A stretch of 64,000 bases of DNA from Erythrocercus mccallii (taxonomy: Eukaryota; Chordata; Aves; Passeriformes; Dicruridae). Where the stretch lies: assembly GCA_013397435.1 (NCBI GenBank), contig VZRG01001332.1:7881-71880 (forward strand), written 5' to 3'. Shown one piece after another: positions 11,401 through 23,100 of the stretch. Position 1 is the stretch's first letter; the number at the start of each line of letters is the position of its first letter. The translations under genes and the position numbers were made by a program. The notes beneath the pieces are model-generated. The model searched no databases, was not told the DNA's origin, and saw only the letters and a program-made list of their open reading frames with translations.

Positions 11401-12731
11401 CAATACCATTTTGGCATAAAGATATTAAAGCATTTTACCAAGTCCTCCTAAGCCCGTTGGTCCGATCAGCTGCATGAGCTGGTTATGGCTCATGTTTCCA
11501 AGAAGGCTTTGCAAGCCACCCTCACCTAAAAACAAAAACATTCTGAAACACAACATATTCACATAGTTTTTTTTCACAGCACTCCGGCTCAAACAGCAGG
11601 AGATTAATTGGCATCACATTGCGTATGGAAAAACAGTTTCAAGTGTTTACTGATTCATGATCTTCATAAAAGATAAATGTAACTTGGCTTCATAAAGAGG
11701 TAAGACTCCAGAGAATCTACTGGAAACAAAGAGATTTCTCCTGGCAGTCTTAACTTTCAGCCTACACCTATTTTAACAGCACGGTTTATTCTGCTAAAAG
11801 CATGTGTATATTTCTGGTATTAACACTGTCCCCAGCTCACCCTCCACAGCCATCAGAGATTTCTTCCTAGGGAACTCTAGGGGCTTAGTATCGACATAAA
11901 TTAAAAAAAACACAAAACAGCCTCTGACATGAAGGAGCAGAGAATGGACTGTACCTCCTAGTGCTGAGAGCTCATGGCCTCCGCTGGCATTCCCACCCAA
12001 TGCCCCTGGCATGGGGGGATTGTTGAGATATTCATTCACCTTACGGCAGTGCTCCTCATCCTTGTCTGTCTTCGGCTCCTGCAAGAGAATTGCTCTTGGT
12101 ATGAGTCATACTGGGGGTATTCTGATGCAAGACCTTTGTCATTGGCTTCCCACAAACCTGCATCCAGAAGAAGAGTCGTTTTGATCCTGCCTTGAACTTC
12201 AATACATACACACGGCCTGTGGTGCACTGTGGGACTCTCTTGAACTCACAGTCATCAGGAAAAATAATCAAATCCTGGAAAGTGTGTCAGGAGAAACAAA
12301 TGTTTGAGAAAATACATCAATATTCCTTTTCATTTCCTGAATCCTTCTGCCCTCCTCCACAAACTTTCCTCCATCTGCTCCTCAAAGCAGAGAGGATGTG
12401 GGAGTGCAGGTCTGTCAGTGACATTCTCACCCTAATTTGTCCTGGAGGAGCTCCTTCCGCAGTGCAAGCAGATCAGAACGTGACATAACACGTCAGCACT
12501 GAAACACAAGCTCATACTCACATCCTCCACGTTGCCCGAAGTCCTGTCCTTCCAGCAGAAGTGAATGAGGGAATCATCGGTTTGCTGGATGTAAACAAGG
12601 CCTTTTCTCTTGTCTGGAGTTACAGTGCTGCCTTTCAGGGACATCTTCCCTGCCCGAAATTCCACCAGGTATTTGCTCGAGGAGCCACGAGAGCCTGGCA
12701 CCAGGCTTGGAAATAATGCACCTGAAGACAT
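6813..12731 (-). CDS. ADRM1: proteasomal ubiquitin receptor ADRM1 (RPN13), complete, nine coding exons
   Basis: ADRM1/RPN13 is a 19S proteasome subunit: it binds RPN2 (PSMD1), captures ubiquitin through its N-terminal Pru domain and recruits and activates the deubiquitinase UCHL5 through its C-terminal DEUBAD domain. Coding exons, in transcript order: 12731-12522, 12274-12158, 12078-11955, 11525-11439, 9351-9270, 9041-8812, 8490-8333, 7666-7564, 6919-6813. These total 1218 bp, 405 codons plus stop, against 407 residues in human as I recall. Every junction has AG/GT and keeps phase. Start MSSGALFPS follows a TTTCCAG acceptor at 12733-12734, so the 5'UTR is split. The protein ends in an acidic/lysine tail, [12 protein letters not shown] see no frame damage. 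Confidence 0.98.
8812..11525 (-). other. ADRM1: ADRM1 exons encoding the Gly/Ser/Ala-rich linker
   Basis: Exons 11525-11439, 9351-9270 and 9041-8812 encode [16 protein letters not shown], a glycine/leucine-rich stretch, and a low-complexity Ser/Thr/Ala/Pro linker ([16 protein letters not shown] and similar). It ends in [18 protein letters not shown], just ahead of DEUBAD. This flexible linker joins the ubiquitin receptor to the UCHL5-binding end. Substitutions against human cluster in the Ser/Ala/Pro part. Confidence 0.93.
9352..11438 (-). other. ADRM1: ADRM1 intron, about 2.1 kb
   Basis: This is the largest ADRM1 intron, bounded on the minus strand by GTAAAATG (11438) and an AAG acceptor (9353-9352). 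I see no exon, RNA gene or recognisable repeat in it. Short open frames here have no coding-like features. Confidence 0.75.
11955..12731 (-). other. ADRM1: ADRM1 exons encoding the Pru ubiquitin-binding domain
   Basis: Exons 12731-12522, 12274-12158 and 12078-11955 encode the pleckstrin-like Pru domain (about residues 16-130). Human ubiquitin contacts Leu56, Phe76, Asp78, Asp79 and Phe98 have identical counterparts one position earlier: Leu55 in DSLIHF, Phe75/Asp77/Asp78 in IIFPDDCEF, and Phe97 in VLKFKAG. Ubiquitin binding is therefore expected to be intact. The NVEYLNN-like helix region reads [17 protein letters not shown]. Confidence 0.95.
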
Positions 12732-12734
12732 CCT

Positions 12735-13469
12735 GGAAAGAGAGAGAGCAGCAGGTGTGATGAGAAACCTTCCCACATCCTCTCTTCCCATATCAAATTT
12801 CAACCTTTACCAGGGGCTTCACAAAAGCAATCTGTCCCGTTGCCTGCAGAATTCCAGGGCGATTCGAATGAGCTAAAGCAGAACCCTGGATGAAGACAGG
12901 AGGCTCTACAGCCCTCCTCTAATAAAGGACAGCTGGTCTGCTGAGACACTTGAAAATGAAGCCACCGTCCCCCGGCGCTTCCTTCTTCAGCTCGAACCAT
13001 GGTTCAAAGCAGGAAGCCCTGCTGAGTCTTCAGACTGCAGCTCCAGCACCCCCGCAGAGTCCCAGAGCCTGCCCCGTGCTCCACTGACCCCTCACGGGGA
13101 CCCCCCGGCTCCCCTCCCGCACTGACCGACCCGCGGGCCTGGCGGCGGTGCCGGGCCCGGCCGGCCCCGCGGGACCGTGCGGCTGTNNNNNNNNNNNNNN
13201 NNNNNNNNNNNNNNNNNNNNNNNNNNNNNNNNNNNNNNNNNNNNNNNNNNNNNNNNNNNNNNNNNNNNNNNNNNNNNNNNNNNNNNNNNNNNNNNNNNNN
13301 NNNNNNNNNNNNNNNNNNNNNNNNNNNNNNCCAGAGGCCGCGATCTTCTGCTGGACCCCCCGAGGCCGCCGTGCCGCCTTCCCCCCGGCTTCTCCCGACA
13401 GGAGACTCCCAGCCCGGCCGCGGCTGTGCGCGCAGTCCCGGGGGTGCCGCGGCGGGTCCCGGCCGGTAC
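12735..13469 (-). other. ADRM1: ADRM1 5'UTR intron, containing assembly gap
   Basis: This is the inferred first intron between the non-coding exon (donor GTACCG at 13469) and the acceptor at 12733-12734. The distal part is CpG-rich and interrupted by the N run. Confidence 0.6.
13187..13330. other. assembly gap (144 N)
   Basis: An unbroken run of N lies within CpG-rich sequence in the ADRM1 first-intron/promoter region. Extreme GC content on both sides (runs such as GGGCCCGGCCGGCCCCGC) is the likely cause of missing sequence. The true length of the gap is unknown. Confidence 0.99.
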
Positions 13470-13627
13470 CTTCAGCCTCCTCCTCCTCCGCCGCCGCCTC
13501 AGCTCTTCCTGCCCCGCGCGCCGGAACCCCGCCCCGCGCGGGGCGCGCGCCGCCGCGGCTCCACGCTATTGGCCGGCGCTGCTGTCAATCAAAGGGGGCG
13601 GTGCGAGGCGCCCCTGCTGTGTCACGG

Positions 13628-13638
13628 AACATGGCGGC
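13628..13638 (+). promoter_or_regulatory. YY1-type motif AACATGGCGGC
   Basis: The bases match the known YY1 consensus (AANATGGCGGC) on the plus strand, at the edge of the ADRM1 CpG island. In housekeeping promoters such sites commonly sit just downstream of a start site in the same orientation. This may mark divergent plus-strand transcription or simply regulate ADRM1. Confidence 0.5.
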
Positions 13639-13650
13639 GCTCCCCGCTGA

Positions 13651-14555
13651 CACCCCCCGACCCCCATCCCTCAGCCAAGCGCAGCCCAGGGACAGCGCGT
13701 CCCAACACCTCTGGCTGCTTACAAAAAAGAAATCCTTCCGCGGAAGGCACGCCGGGCCCATGGCCAAAGCCCGAGTTGCCTGGCAGTACTGTCGGTATTG
13801 CTTCCTTGACCCAAATCGCAGGTGTTTGCAGAGCCGGGGTGCGGTGTGGGGCCTGGCCAACACAGGCGTGTTCCCAACAGCAGCGCTCAGTGAATGAAGA
13901 GTCTTGGGTTTGTTTTTTAAAAGCGGTTTGGGACAAAAAGTTTACTGGGAAATTGTTTTTAATTATTAAAGAAGGATAAAGAGTTGTTAGTTTTCTTCTC
14001 TCAGTGATGTAGGATAGATGGTTCCTGCCCCCATTAATCCAGTGACAAGAGTTCTATAAATGCTGGATGTGTGAAAGGCTGCTCCCCATTTACAGCAGGA
14101 CGTCACCTCCAAGACAGAAACGCTGTACAGCCACTACCAAGTTACCTTTCACATCTGTAACATTTTTTACCAGAAGTGCACTCTCCCCAGCTGCAGCTCA
14201 CACCTGGCCCCTCCATCATCACCCTGACACGAGATCTCAGTGCTGGGAGCGTTCCCAAGGCTCTTCCCGCTGCCAGTGCCCAGCCAGGGCAGGTTTCGGA
14301 TCCGGCACCACACAGCCCTCGCTGTCCTGCACCCCATCATCCCAGGGACTGCAGGGCAAAGGTGCTGAGGAACAGAGACCACCACCACTGCAGCCAGGGC
14401 TGCAGGTATCCAAAGCCCCAATTTAAATCACCTTTGTTCAGTAACATGACAATGAAATCAATGTACAGCCCCAGAACTGGCTGAGCAAAGCCAGAGTCGT
14501 CCTGCCCCCTCCACCAGCTGCTCTGTACGGGTCTCACAAAAATCTGTCACCATCC
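13651..14555. other. intergenic segment between ADRM1 promoter and OSBPL2 3' end
   Basis: This stretch of about 0.9 kb separates the two minus-strand genes. Open frames exist but none resembles a known protein. I see nothing else supportable in it. Confidence 0.6.
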
Positions 14556-17118
14556 AGAGGCCCAAAGGGTATTTATTAAGTATTTATTATAATTTCTTTC
14601 TAGCTGGTTTCTCTATGTAGCTGTATTAACATATACTAACACAGTTATCTTATATACAGTGTTTAATCAAGTTATAAAAGTGACATTCTTTCAAAAGGTG
14701 CAAAGTTATTAATGTTTTGACACGTAAACTACTGAGGCGAGATCTGCACTGAAAGTAAAGACTTTTGGACTTTGAGAGCACTAGGAATGCCAGGGCTGGC
14801 CAAGCAGAGCTGTATTGGCAGCGTGGGGAAAAGGTTCTGAAAGTGTTGCCAATGAAGAACAATAAATTAGAAGAATGGATTTGTAACTAATCTGAAATTT
14901 TACTGATAACTTCAGACTAAAGGAAGGGGAGACGGGGGTGAAGATGTAACTAATGAAGTGCTCTTACACTGGAAATGTTCCCAGTTTCTTTTTATATCCC
15001 ATGAAGATTCTATACTGAAGTTTGGATTAAACACATTGGTACAATTGTTTCATGCTTTCACATAATGACAAGGCTTTAGGTCTAAGAATTTTAAATCCTG
15101 GCTTAGACAAAAGGGATGCTAACCTGTACACCTCCTCTTAGAAACAGAACATCTGTACAGTTTTTTTCCACTCAGGCAATTTCTATTTATAGGCATTGTT
15201 TTTAAAACATCACTCCAGCATTGAACATACTATGTAATTAAAGCAAGTTTTAAACTCCCACTGGTCTAATATGTGATTCCTTTCAATCCTCACTTAACAA
15301 AAAAATTCCCTATGGCACATGCGAGTTTGGAAAGGGGTTAACAGCGTCTGACACTGTCGTTAAAGCTCAGGTTTTTATCAAAACTATTTTTATGCTGTTC
15401 CATGTGGATCAGCAACGTCTTTTCACACACGTTTGTGCCTGTACTAGGAACAAACACAACCCCACTGTGCCACTAAGTGCAACTCAAGTTCTGAGGATTT
15501 CCATCAACACAAGGTACAAATTTTGGCAACAGAATCAAGTTGCTGTGAACAAGATTCACTTCCTTACTGCCTTGAAGTTTTATATCTTCTCTTATTTTTC
15601 CAATGAAGACAACTGAATTTCCCCCAAATTTAATCTAATTGTTGTATATGTGATTTGATGGAAGAATTTCTCTATGAATATGTTAATTTTCTTTTGCTTT
15701 TTAATCCTGTGGCTGAGAGAGAAACACTTCAAAAATCTACTTTCTGGATGAAATCACGTTTTGGACACAAATCAGACCAATTTTCTTGAACTCTTGTTGC
15801 TGGCACTTAACACTAACAATTTCTAAATTACTGTTAACTTCACAGCAGCACAGCCACTCTCCGTTTTTGCCTGGTTACTCAATTAAAAACTTTCATAAAA
15901 GAAGCAGCAACATTAGGATTAGTTTTAATTACTGGACCTAATTTTTCAAGCCTCTCTCCCCACCCTGGCCCCTGAAATGTACCACTTGAAAGAAAATGAA
16001 TGCATCAGTTAAATAATTGATTATTTCCAGTATTATATGGCTTTGATGTTTGATATGGAACAAAAAAAAAATCCCACTTTTTGACATCACGTGCTCACAG
16101 GAAACTTGTAATAGGTATAACTCTGCCAAAGCTTTAAATTGATTCTGCTTTTTCACAACATACAAAACAGACATGACCTAATAATGAGAAACATGCAAAC
16201 CAAAACTTCCCCAAAACATGAACCTGTGTGGACACACACACGGAAGTGCTTCCAAAGGAAAGTTTAGTCTAGAAGCATACACAGTGCCAAAGCTGCCAAA
16301 GGTAGTGCAGAAGAGTTAAGCCTCCAAGTGGTAGCAAGCAATATATTGTACATTGGAACCACCTCGACATTCCTGCTTATTGCATCCAAAGCTTCTCCTA
16401 TGATAAGAACAGCATTTGACCTCAGGGAAAGCACATTTTGGGTGTGCCCTTCCCTTCTCCTAACGTATGCTCTGTGGGATTTATCACAGGTATACAGTTT
16501 AATGCTCACAGTGTCCCAAAGTTGTGAAGACTCTGTAACAGACAACTACAGCGTGAGAGGCTCGGGCTGGGTTTTGTGTCCTGAGTCTCTCGGTTATGGA
16601 ATTGTTGAGAGGGGGCCGGGAGCTCCCGTCCCCAGAGAATGCTACATACAGTACGGGGAGTGTGACAGGACTGCGTTTGATCCTGTTGGGGCCATGTTGG
16701 CTTTTCATCCCTGCTCCCAGTGCCAAAAACTTCAGCTTCTTCACTATTGTACTAAGTAACAAGGATATTATCTCTATTTTATTTAAGTAGTTTTCAAGGA
16801 TGTTATGTGCTCTACGGATACAGCGTATCCTCCTGCCAGAGAAACTAGGGGAGGAAATGGAGAACCAAAGGTCCCTCTGAAAATTAGTGAAAACTTGATG
16901 ATTTCAGGCGCAGCTTTACGGAATGAGCTCAATAGTATTTAAATATTTGGCAATCCAGCATTAGTGATAATTAAATCATTGATTGTTGACTGATAGAATT
17001 TCTGTTAAAATTTACTTAGAAAAGCTGGTTTTTGCTATCAACAAAACCAGAGTAACTGGCTTGGAATGAAATCTAGTAACTAGATGTCCGGATGAGATGA
17101 GCAATTGGTTCTGGAAAT
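14556..17118 (-). other. OSBPL2: OSBPL2 3' untranslated region
   Basis: About 2.5 kb of AT-rich sequence runs from the TGA at 17119-17121 to the paired poly(A) signals. No coding exon is recognisable. The length is inferred from the hexamer positions, so a shorter form ending near 16.76 kb is possible. Confidence 0.6.
14572..14588 (-). terminator. OSBPL2: OSBPL2 distal poly(A) signals (two AATAAA)
   Basis: Plus-strand TTTATT at 14572-14577 and 14583-14588 gives two closely spaced AATAAA hexamers on the minus strand, at the low-coordinate end of a long AT-rich, non-coding stretch. Cleavage would fall at about 14555. A proximal alternative is TTTATT at 16778-16783. Confidence 0.6.
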
Positions 17119-20100
17119 TCAGTATATGTCTGGACAGTCTGAGAAATTTCTATCAAAATAGCCACCTGAGTACAGCCAATCTGGAGTCCCAGTGTATGGG
17201 TTAGTGCCTTGATGAAACCATCTGTAACACAAAAAAGAAAAAGGAGAGAAACAATAAAAGAAAAAAGCAAACAGAATGAACAGTTATTAACAGGGAAAAA
17301 AGCCCCCAGTGTTGCTTCTTTCACAAAACGTTCTAAAAATACACTAGTATTTCTTATAAAAATAATTCTCAGGAAATATTCTGAACATGAAAATCACTGA
17401 ACTTCCTACACAATTATCACCACCTTGTAAAGCACCTTTTATTTTAGCATAAAGTGAAGGAGTATGAAATGGATTTTAAAATTGCTGTCTTATTCCAAGT
17501 AAAAATAACGTTACTCTAGATTATATATATTAATTTTTACTTTAAAAGAATGCCAAATCAGTTACACAATCATTATAGGAAATTTGTCCCAAGAGGCAAC
17601 AGTTTCTGTTCTGTGGAGCTGTGCCCTGCACAGAACATCAACAGCTGCTCACTTTTTAGCCACGTCAACCAAAACCAGTTTTATGTTCTCTGGAAGAGAT
17701 TTTTCAAGGCATAAACTGGAATTAATCTGTAGCTACTCCTCCAGGCTTCGGGAGAAGAATGCTTTCTCTTCTGAATTTCATAAAATCATGGAGCATCCCA
17801 AAGTTCTTGCCTTTGAAGGAAGCAACTGCAGCAACTGGCCATGAGCACACACTTGGCTGCACAGCACCGGCAGCTGTGAAAAGCACCCTGTGGGAGCAGC
17901 AACTAAATCACACATCGCTCCCTGATGCACTCTGTGACTCAGAAATCACTTGAATATGCAATCAAAAAAGGAATTTCTGAAGTATTCAAGCCAAGAAATC
18001 CAAAGAGTGTGAAAATAAAAGGCCCCAGAGGGCCACAATGTCTTGCTCAACTACCAAAAGCTATACAGGACTTGGTTAAAGGAGAGACGACATTTAACAT
18101 TTTAACATTCATTCTAACAAAAAAATGACCTCTGTAGGTTTAAAAAAAAAATCCAGCATTACCACAGTAGTTAATTATGACAGGATGCAGCATTTATTAT
18201 TAAATACTTTGTCCAGGACAGACTTATCAGCAATTTTGGCTTCCAGCTACATACTTAATTGTTGACTCAGCAATGCTTTAAATGACACTAAAAACTGTGC
18301 TGTCATGGAAGCAATCAGACACGTGCTGTCCTGAATAAAACCAGTTCAAGCAGTGTACCCAACTATTCCAAGCTTAAACAAATTCCTCCTGCCTTACCGT
18401 GTGTGCCACTCCACCTCGTCCTTTGCACGCTCCTTGCGAGCAGCTCTTTGTTTCTCCTCTAATCTCTCCTTCTCTTTGCTTGCCACATCTAGCCAATGTT
18501 TCAAGAGAAATTGGTAATTTAGCAAAAAAAGAAACAAAAATGCAGAAAACACAGGAAAGACCAGAGAAATGAAATAGAATTCATTTAAGCACGAGAAAGC
18601 ATTTGCTGTACACAATCTTCAGCAACAAAAACCTAAAACACATTTCAGAAAAGTTGCTGCTACAAACACAGAACTGAAACTGAAATGTTGGTGTTTTATC
18701 TCTCAGAAGCACTGCACTGAGACAGCAGGGAAGAATTTGGATTAGGCCTAACAAAGAGAGTGATTTTTTTCATTATTTGGCCATGTTTTTCCTCTGACAA
18801 ACACCAGAGCAGCAGAGCACGTCTGCTCACCATGTGTCACTCCAGACAAACTCCAGAGCAAGTGGGGCACGTCTGCAGCTCCTCCCAAGCTAGCAAACAT
18901 GCAAACACATCATAACATAGCAGCCCTGGGATCCACCTGGGATGCATTTGCTCTCCCAGGCTTTTCTGGGAGAAAACAGACATCATACACTGTTCAAAAA
19001 CATGTTCAGTGCACGGGATGAAAAAGAGTTAAGGCTGCTCTGGGAATGAGAAACTGAAGACTGTTTCCTGCCTCGACCTCCCTTCGGCCATCCCTCCCAA
19101 AACTCGCTCATGTGCGAGTATTTCCTGCAGCAAGCACATACCCATGTTCCCATTCTCCATGTTCCTGATATCCGGACGTAGCCGGCAGTCGGTGGGAGCC
19201 AGTATCGCTTCCATGCCCTTTTCCAGCTCATTCAGGCTCACAGCAAAACTGGTGAAATTGTACATCTGAGAAGCAAGTTAAAGGGAACACACAGGTTATT
19301 CCAGCAAAGCAGTGCTGGCTTCCCTACAATGAATGGATACAACAAAACTTCCAAGAGAAATTGCTGAGTCAAACCCCTACTGGCTGCCCTGAAGGCAAGG
19401 TTAGGTTCATACAACACCAGCTGGATATTTTGTTGGAAGGAAGGAACAAGAAAGGGCAGATGGGGATAGAAATCACAGCTTTCATTTTTTAAGCAGTCTT
19501 TGCTTGTGACGATTAAGACAGATTTTCTATGATAATGATATTTAACATCATGATTTTTAGAAAAAAGCAGAACAAAACAAAACCACCCACACCTAAAAGA
19601 CCAAGAAGTCTTGCTGAAACTATGGAAATTAATATCCAGCTGTCCAGTTACTGCACCCTGTGGCAGCTTGTCTTGGAACAGCAGGGCCAGCAGAAGGGAA
19701 TGTGTATCCATATTTTAGCAAAGATCTCCCAGGCAGGTTAGCCTAAGTCCCCAGATTCCCAGCTGCACTCGGAGCATGCATTCCTTGTGCCAGCTCAGAC
19801 ACAGCAGGGCTGCTTTCTGCACAGGACTGAAGCAGGAGTGTAATTTGCTGGAGCGTAATTTCAGTGCAGCAAGAACTGCCAGAGCTTGGTCCTGTGCCAA
19901 GGAGTGACACTGCAACAACGTTCCCTGGATCACTACTGGTGTTCCCCTGGGTAAGTCACCAGCAAGAGCAAGGCACAGGCTGATTTGAACAGTTACCTGT
20001 GATGAGTTTGGTGGCCTACAGTTTATTCTCCAAAGCAATTTACTGCCTGGTATGAACTGCACTGTGTCTTGAACCTCTGGCATATCATCAGCCTCATCAT

Positions 20101-20125
20101 TTTCAGATTTAATATCGTCTTCACT
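17119..20125 (-). other. OSBPL2: OSBPL2 exons for the ORD C-terminal part
   Basis: Exon 20125-19997 begins with an acidic insert (SEDDIKSENDEADD) and runs into FIPGSKLLWRINCRPPNSSQ. 19265-19142 gives MYNFTSFAVSLNELEKGM and PTDCRLRPDIRNMENGN. 18488-18398 gives the charged helix KEKERLEEKQRAARKERAKD. 17221-17119 gives GTNPYTGTPDWLYSGGYF and the stop. These are the standard ORD C-terminal helices. Confidence 0.95.
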
Positions 20126-23100
20126 CTGAAACAGATAACATTTGGCAGAGGAACAAAGGAACATTGGATGGTTTCATCTAGGATTCTAAAGCATTTGTTC
20201 ACATTCAAGATACTGTACTTCTGCCTCATCCCTCCTGTTTGCTTTTCCTCACTCTGTATACACCCCCTCTCATTTTTATCATGTCTTGCTCCTGATATCC
20301 CTGGATAGTCTCCCGATACTTAAATAAAACTTGAATATCTGTTTAAAAAAAATCAGTAATAGTAATGATAGTAACTTAATAACTTTCAGAAGTGTTTTCT
20401 CCAGCTCCCCTTCTATCCTTGCCATAGTTTAATTTCACCTCACATGACCATTATTTCTTCAGGTGCAAATGAGCCGAGACTCAAATTTAAACCAGATTCC
20501 AAGTTAGTTCTTAAGTCATAAATAGGGCACACCTGTTTTTGGATATTGCTTCATCATTTGCAAAACATTTGGACATGTGGTTAAAAAAAGACAGGCCCTC
20601 GTTTCAGTGTGATCCAGACTCCAATCACAATTATCACTGCCAGTTTTCTCACTGTGAAGACTGTGTCCTTAAGTTTATGAATACAGTGACTTTCCTTCAA
20701 GGTTCCTTTGTTCCCAGCTGCACTGCTGTGCTGCACATATAAAACTCCAATGGTTCAGGAGGCTGCTCTGAGAATCTGAGAGAATCTGACTGCTGCAGGA
20801 CACAGAGAGCAGCATTGTGGAATTTGAGGATTTCACCGTGAGAACCCATTTAAAACCACAACAACCAGAAGGGAAGTTTGAGGCAATAACATCCTGGAGT
20901 GACAGTAACAGTTTTTCTCACTCCCACCCCCTTTCTGTTTTCTTTCTGCCCTCTCTGTCATGGCTCATTTGTTTCAATCAAAAATACCCTACTAGGTTAA
21001 ACAGGGCCTGTTTTATACACTAGAAAACAGCTCCATATGGTTAAAAGTCTAATTTCAATCATTTGGTTTGAGTATTCATTATTTAAAGAGACACCTCTAG
21101 GCTACTTTCCATGTCAACATCTGGTTTACTGTTAAGACAGTTCCCCATCTAAATATAGTCTCAACAGGAAGGAAGGAAAGAAAGAGTTGATTTTCTTAAG
21201 ATGAACAGAACCTTATTATTTTTCTAAGAGAGTCAAAATATAAGCCTGTACTATGATGGAATCCAGAGCCAAAAGCAAGGCCTGTTGCTCTAGGTTCTTC
21301 TGATGTGAATACTTTTAAAGTTTGAGCCTCTTAACATCAAGAGAGATTAGCTTCTGTTTAACTTTTCATTTTCAGTGAGTAACTGTTGATATAAGGAAAC
21401 CCAAATTCCTCTGCTGCAGCATACAATATTTCCCATTTTTCATGTGACACTGAAGATTTGGCAGCAACTTACCTGACACTGCTTACATATGAAGTAAAAA
21501 CCCTGCATGTTTCCAGACCTCTTTGTTGTAAAGATTTTCTGCATCATAAATTCTGAACATCTGCACCACCAAAAAGCATATCTGACTTAAACAAAATTAT
21601 TACTGTTTTTACTGCCCGAATCCTAGTATTTCACTGCTGGAGCTGGCAGTAGAGCCACTTTCCTCATTCAAGGACTGGACAACATCAGCTTGGGGGTTGA
21701 TATTTGTTGATTTCTCTTTGACCAATCTCTAGGAGACACCATTCCTATAAGCTCCTTTCCTTGTCAGCAGCTCACACTACAGCCTGCTAAGCTCAAAGTA
21801 CCAAGTGCCTTCTCACTGCCCCATCCAACTCCTACCAAATGACAGTTTTAATCCTTCATTCACCTAAATAAGATGCTTTGATTTCATTCCTGACATTTCA
21901 GAGTCTTTTCTCCCTAAAGAATCCTTCACCTTACCGACTTCTTCTTCTGCTCACCGCCTCTCTTCTCACTCTTTTTGTAGGTCTCGTATGTGGTGGGATC
22001 AGTGCACCACAAACATTCTGTCCACTTGCCATAGATCACACACTGCTTCTTCCTACTGCAGAGAAAGCAAAGGACACTGAGCTCTTCCTTCAGACTGAGC
22101 CTGCTAAGCCAAGCCTTGCAGATTCTGATCTATATTAAATATTCAGCTTCCTACTTCACTGCATTTTATGCTTCTATTTGCAGATTTCACAGAATCACAG
22201 AATGGGTGATTCTTGGAAAACACAGATGTTTGATAGGCAAAGTGAAGGTTTCAGCTCCAGAACAGATCCTCATGACAGTCACATGCTTTTGCCACTGTTA
22301 AATGAATGTGGGTACATCAAAGCCAATTGTAATACAGACAGAGTCACAAAACAGGTTTGGGTTAATTAAAAACTTCTAACAACCACATTCTCATTATTTT
22401 AAACTGAAGACTGGAATTATGACCCTACAAGAGCAAATCATTTGCACCTACTCTGCATTTTCCCTTTATTTCCAACACCTGGATTGGAGAGTTTTTCTAA
22501 TAATGGTTACAAATTATTATCCTGGTTTAATACAGACATAGAGAACAAAACTGGGTTACAAACTACATTAGTAGCAACTTCAAAGTCACATCACTGTGAT
22601 CACTATGCCAGCAAAAGAAACACCCCAGTGTTCAAAAACAGAGAGACCAAGAGGTTTTTATCACTTACTGCTTGTCCTGGATGTATCCCTCTACTCTGTG
22701 AAGCTCTTTCCCAAACAGTCCACACGGTTTAAAATTAAGGACACATTTATCTCCAGTACTGTGGAGGAAATAAGTACATGCTTAGAGAAGCAAGCCCCTA
22801 AATACATCAGAAAATTTATTTTACCTTATTTAGCTTTTTGAATATAGTTACAGTTAGCTGGTGGTTATTTATATATATATTAATAAATAAATTTTAAAAA
22901 TTATTTTTATTTAACTATAGTTTATTATCTGACCAGAGCATTAAAAATGGCACACAAATTTCCCAGTTCCACAGAACTAACAAATTTTGTGCAAGTACAG
23001 GACATGGGATTACAGATTTGATGCTATGAGAAGTATCAAACAGCAGCTTGTTGGATTGTAGCTCTCATTTACTGACAGAGCAACGTGTGCAAGAGTAATA

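Larger units (their letters stand above)
13050..13650 (-). promoter_or_regulatory. ADRM1: ADRM1 CpG island, promoter and non-coding first exon
   Basis: The region is dense in CpG and G/C runs, in contrast to its flanks. On the minus strand GGCTGAAG is followed by a donor GTACCG, so a first exon ending at 13470 and starting near 13550 is plausible. A CCAAT box in the ADRM1 orientation (plus-strand ATTGG at 13568-13572) sits just upstream, next to a second CAAT at about 13585. No TATA box is visible, as usual for a housekeeping CpG promoter. The exact start site is an inference. Confidence 0.7.

Noticed and set aside
13148..13979. Long open frames (157-249 codons) spanning the N gap
   Set aside because: They are kept open by the N run and by high GC content of the CpG island, with no recognisable protein features.
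16328..16759. 143-codon plus-strand frame
   Set aside because: It lies antisense in the inferred OSBPL2 3'UTR and resembles nothing I know; no splice or promoter context.
22186..22212. CR1-tail-like string TCACAGAATCACAGAATGGG
   Set aside because: Only about 22 bp resemble a CR1 end and nothing CR1-like follows, so it is too short to call an insertion.
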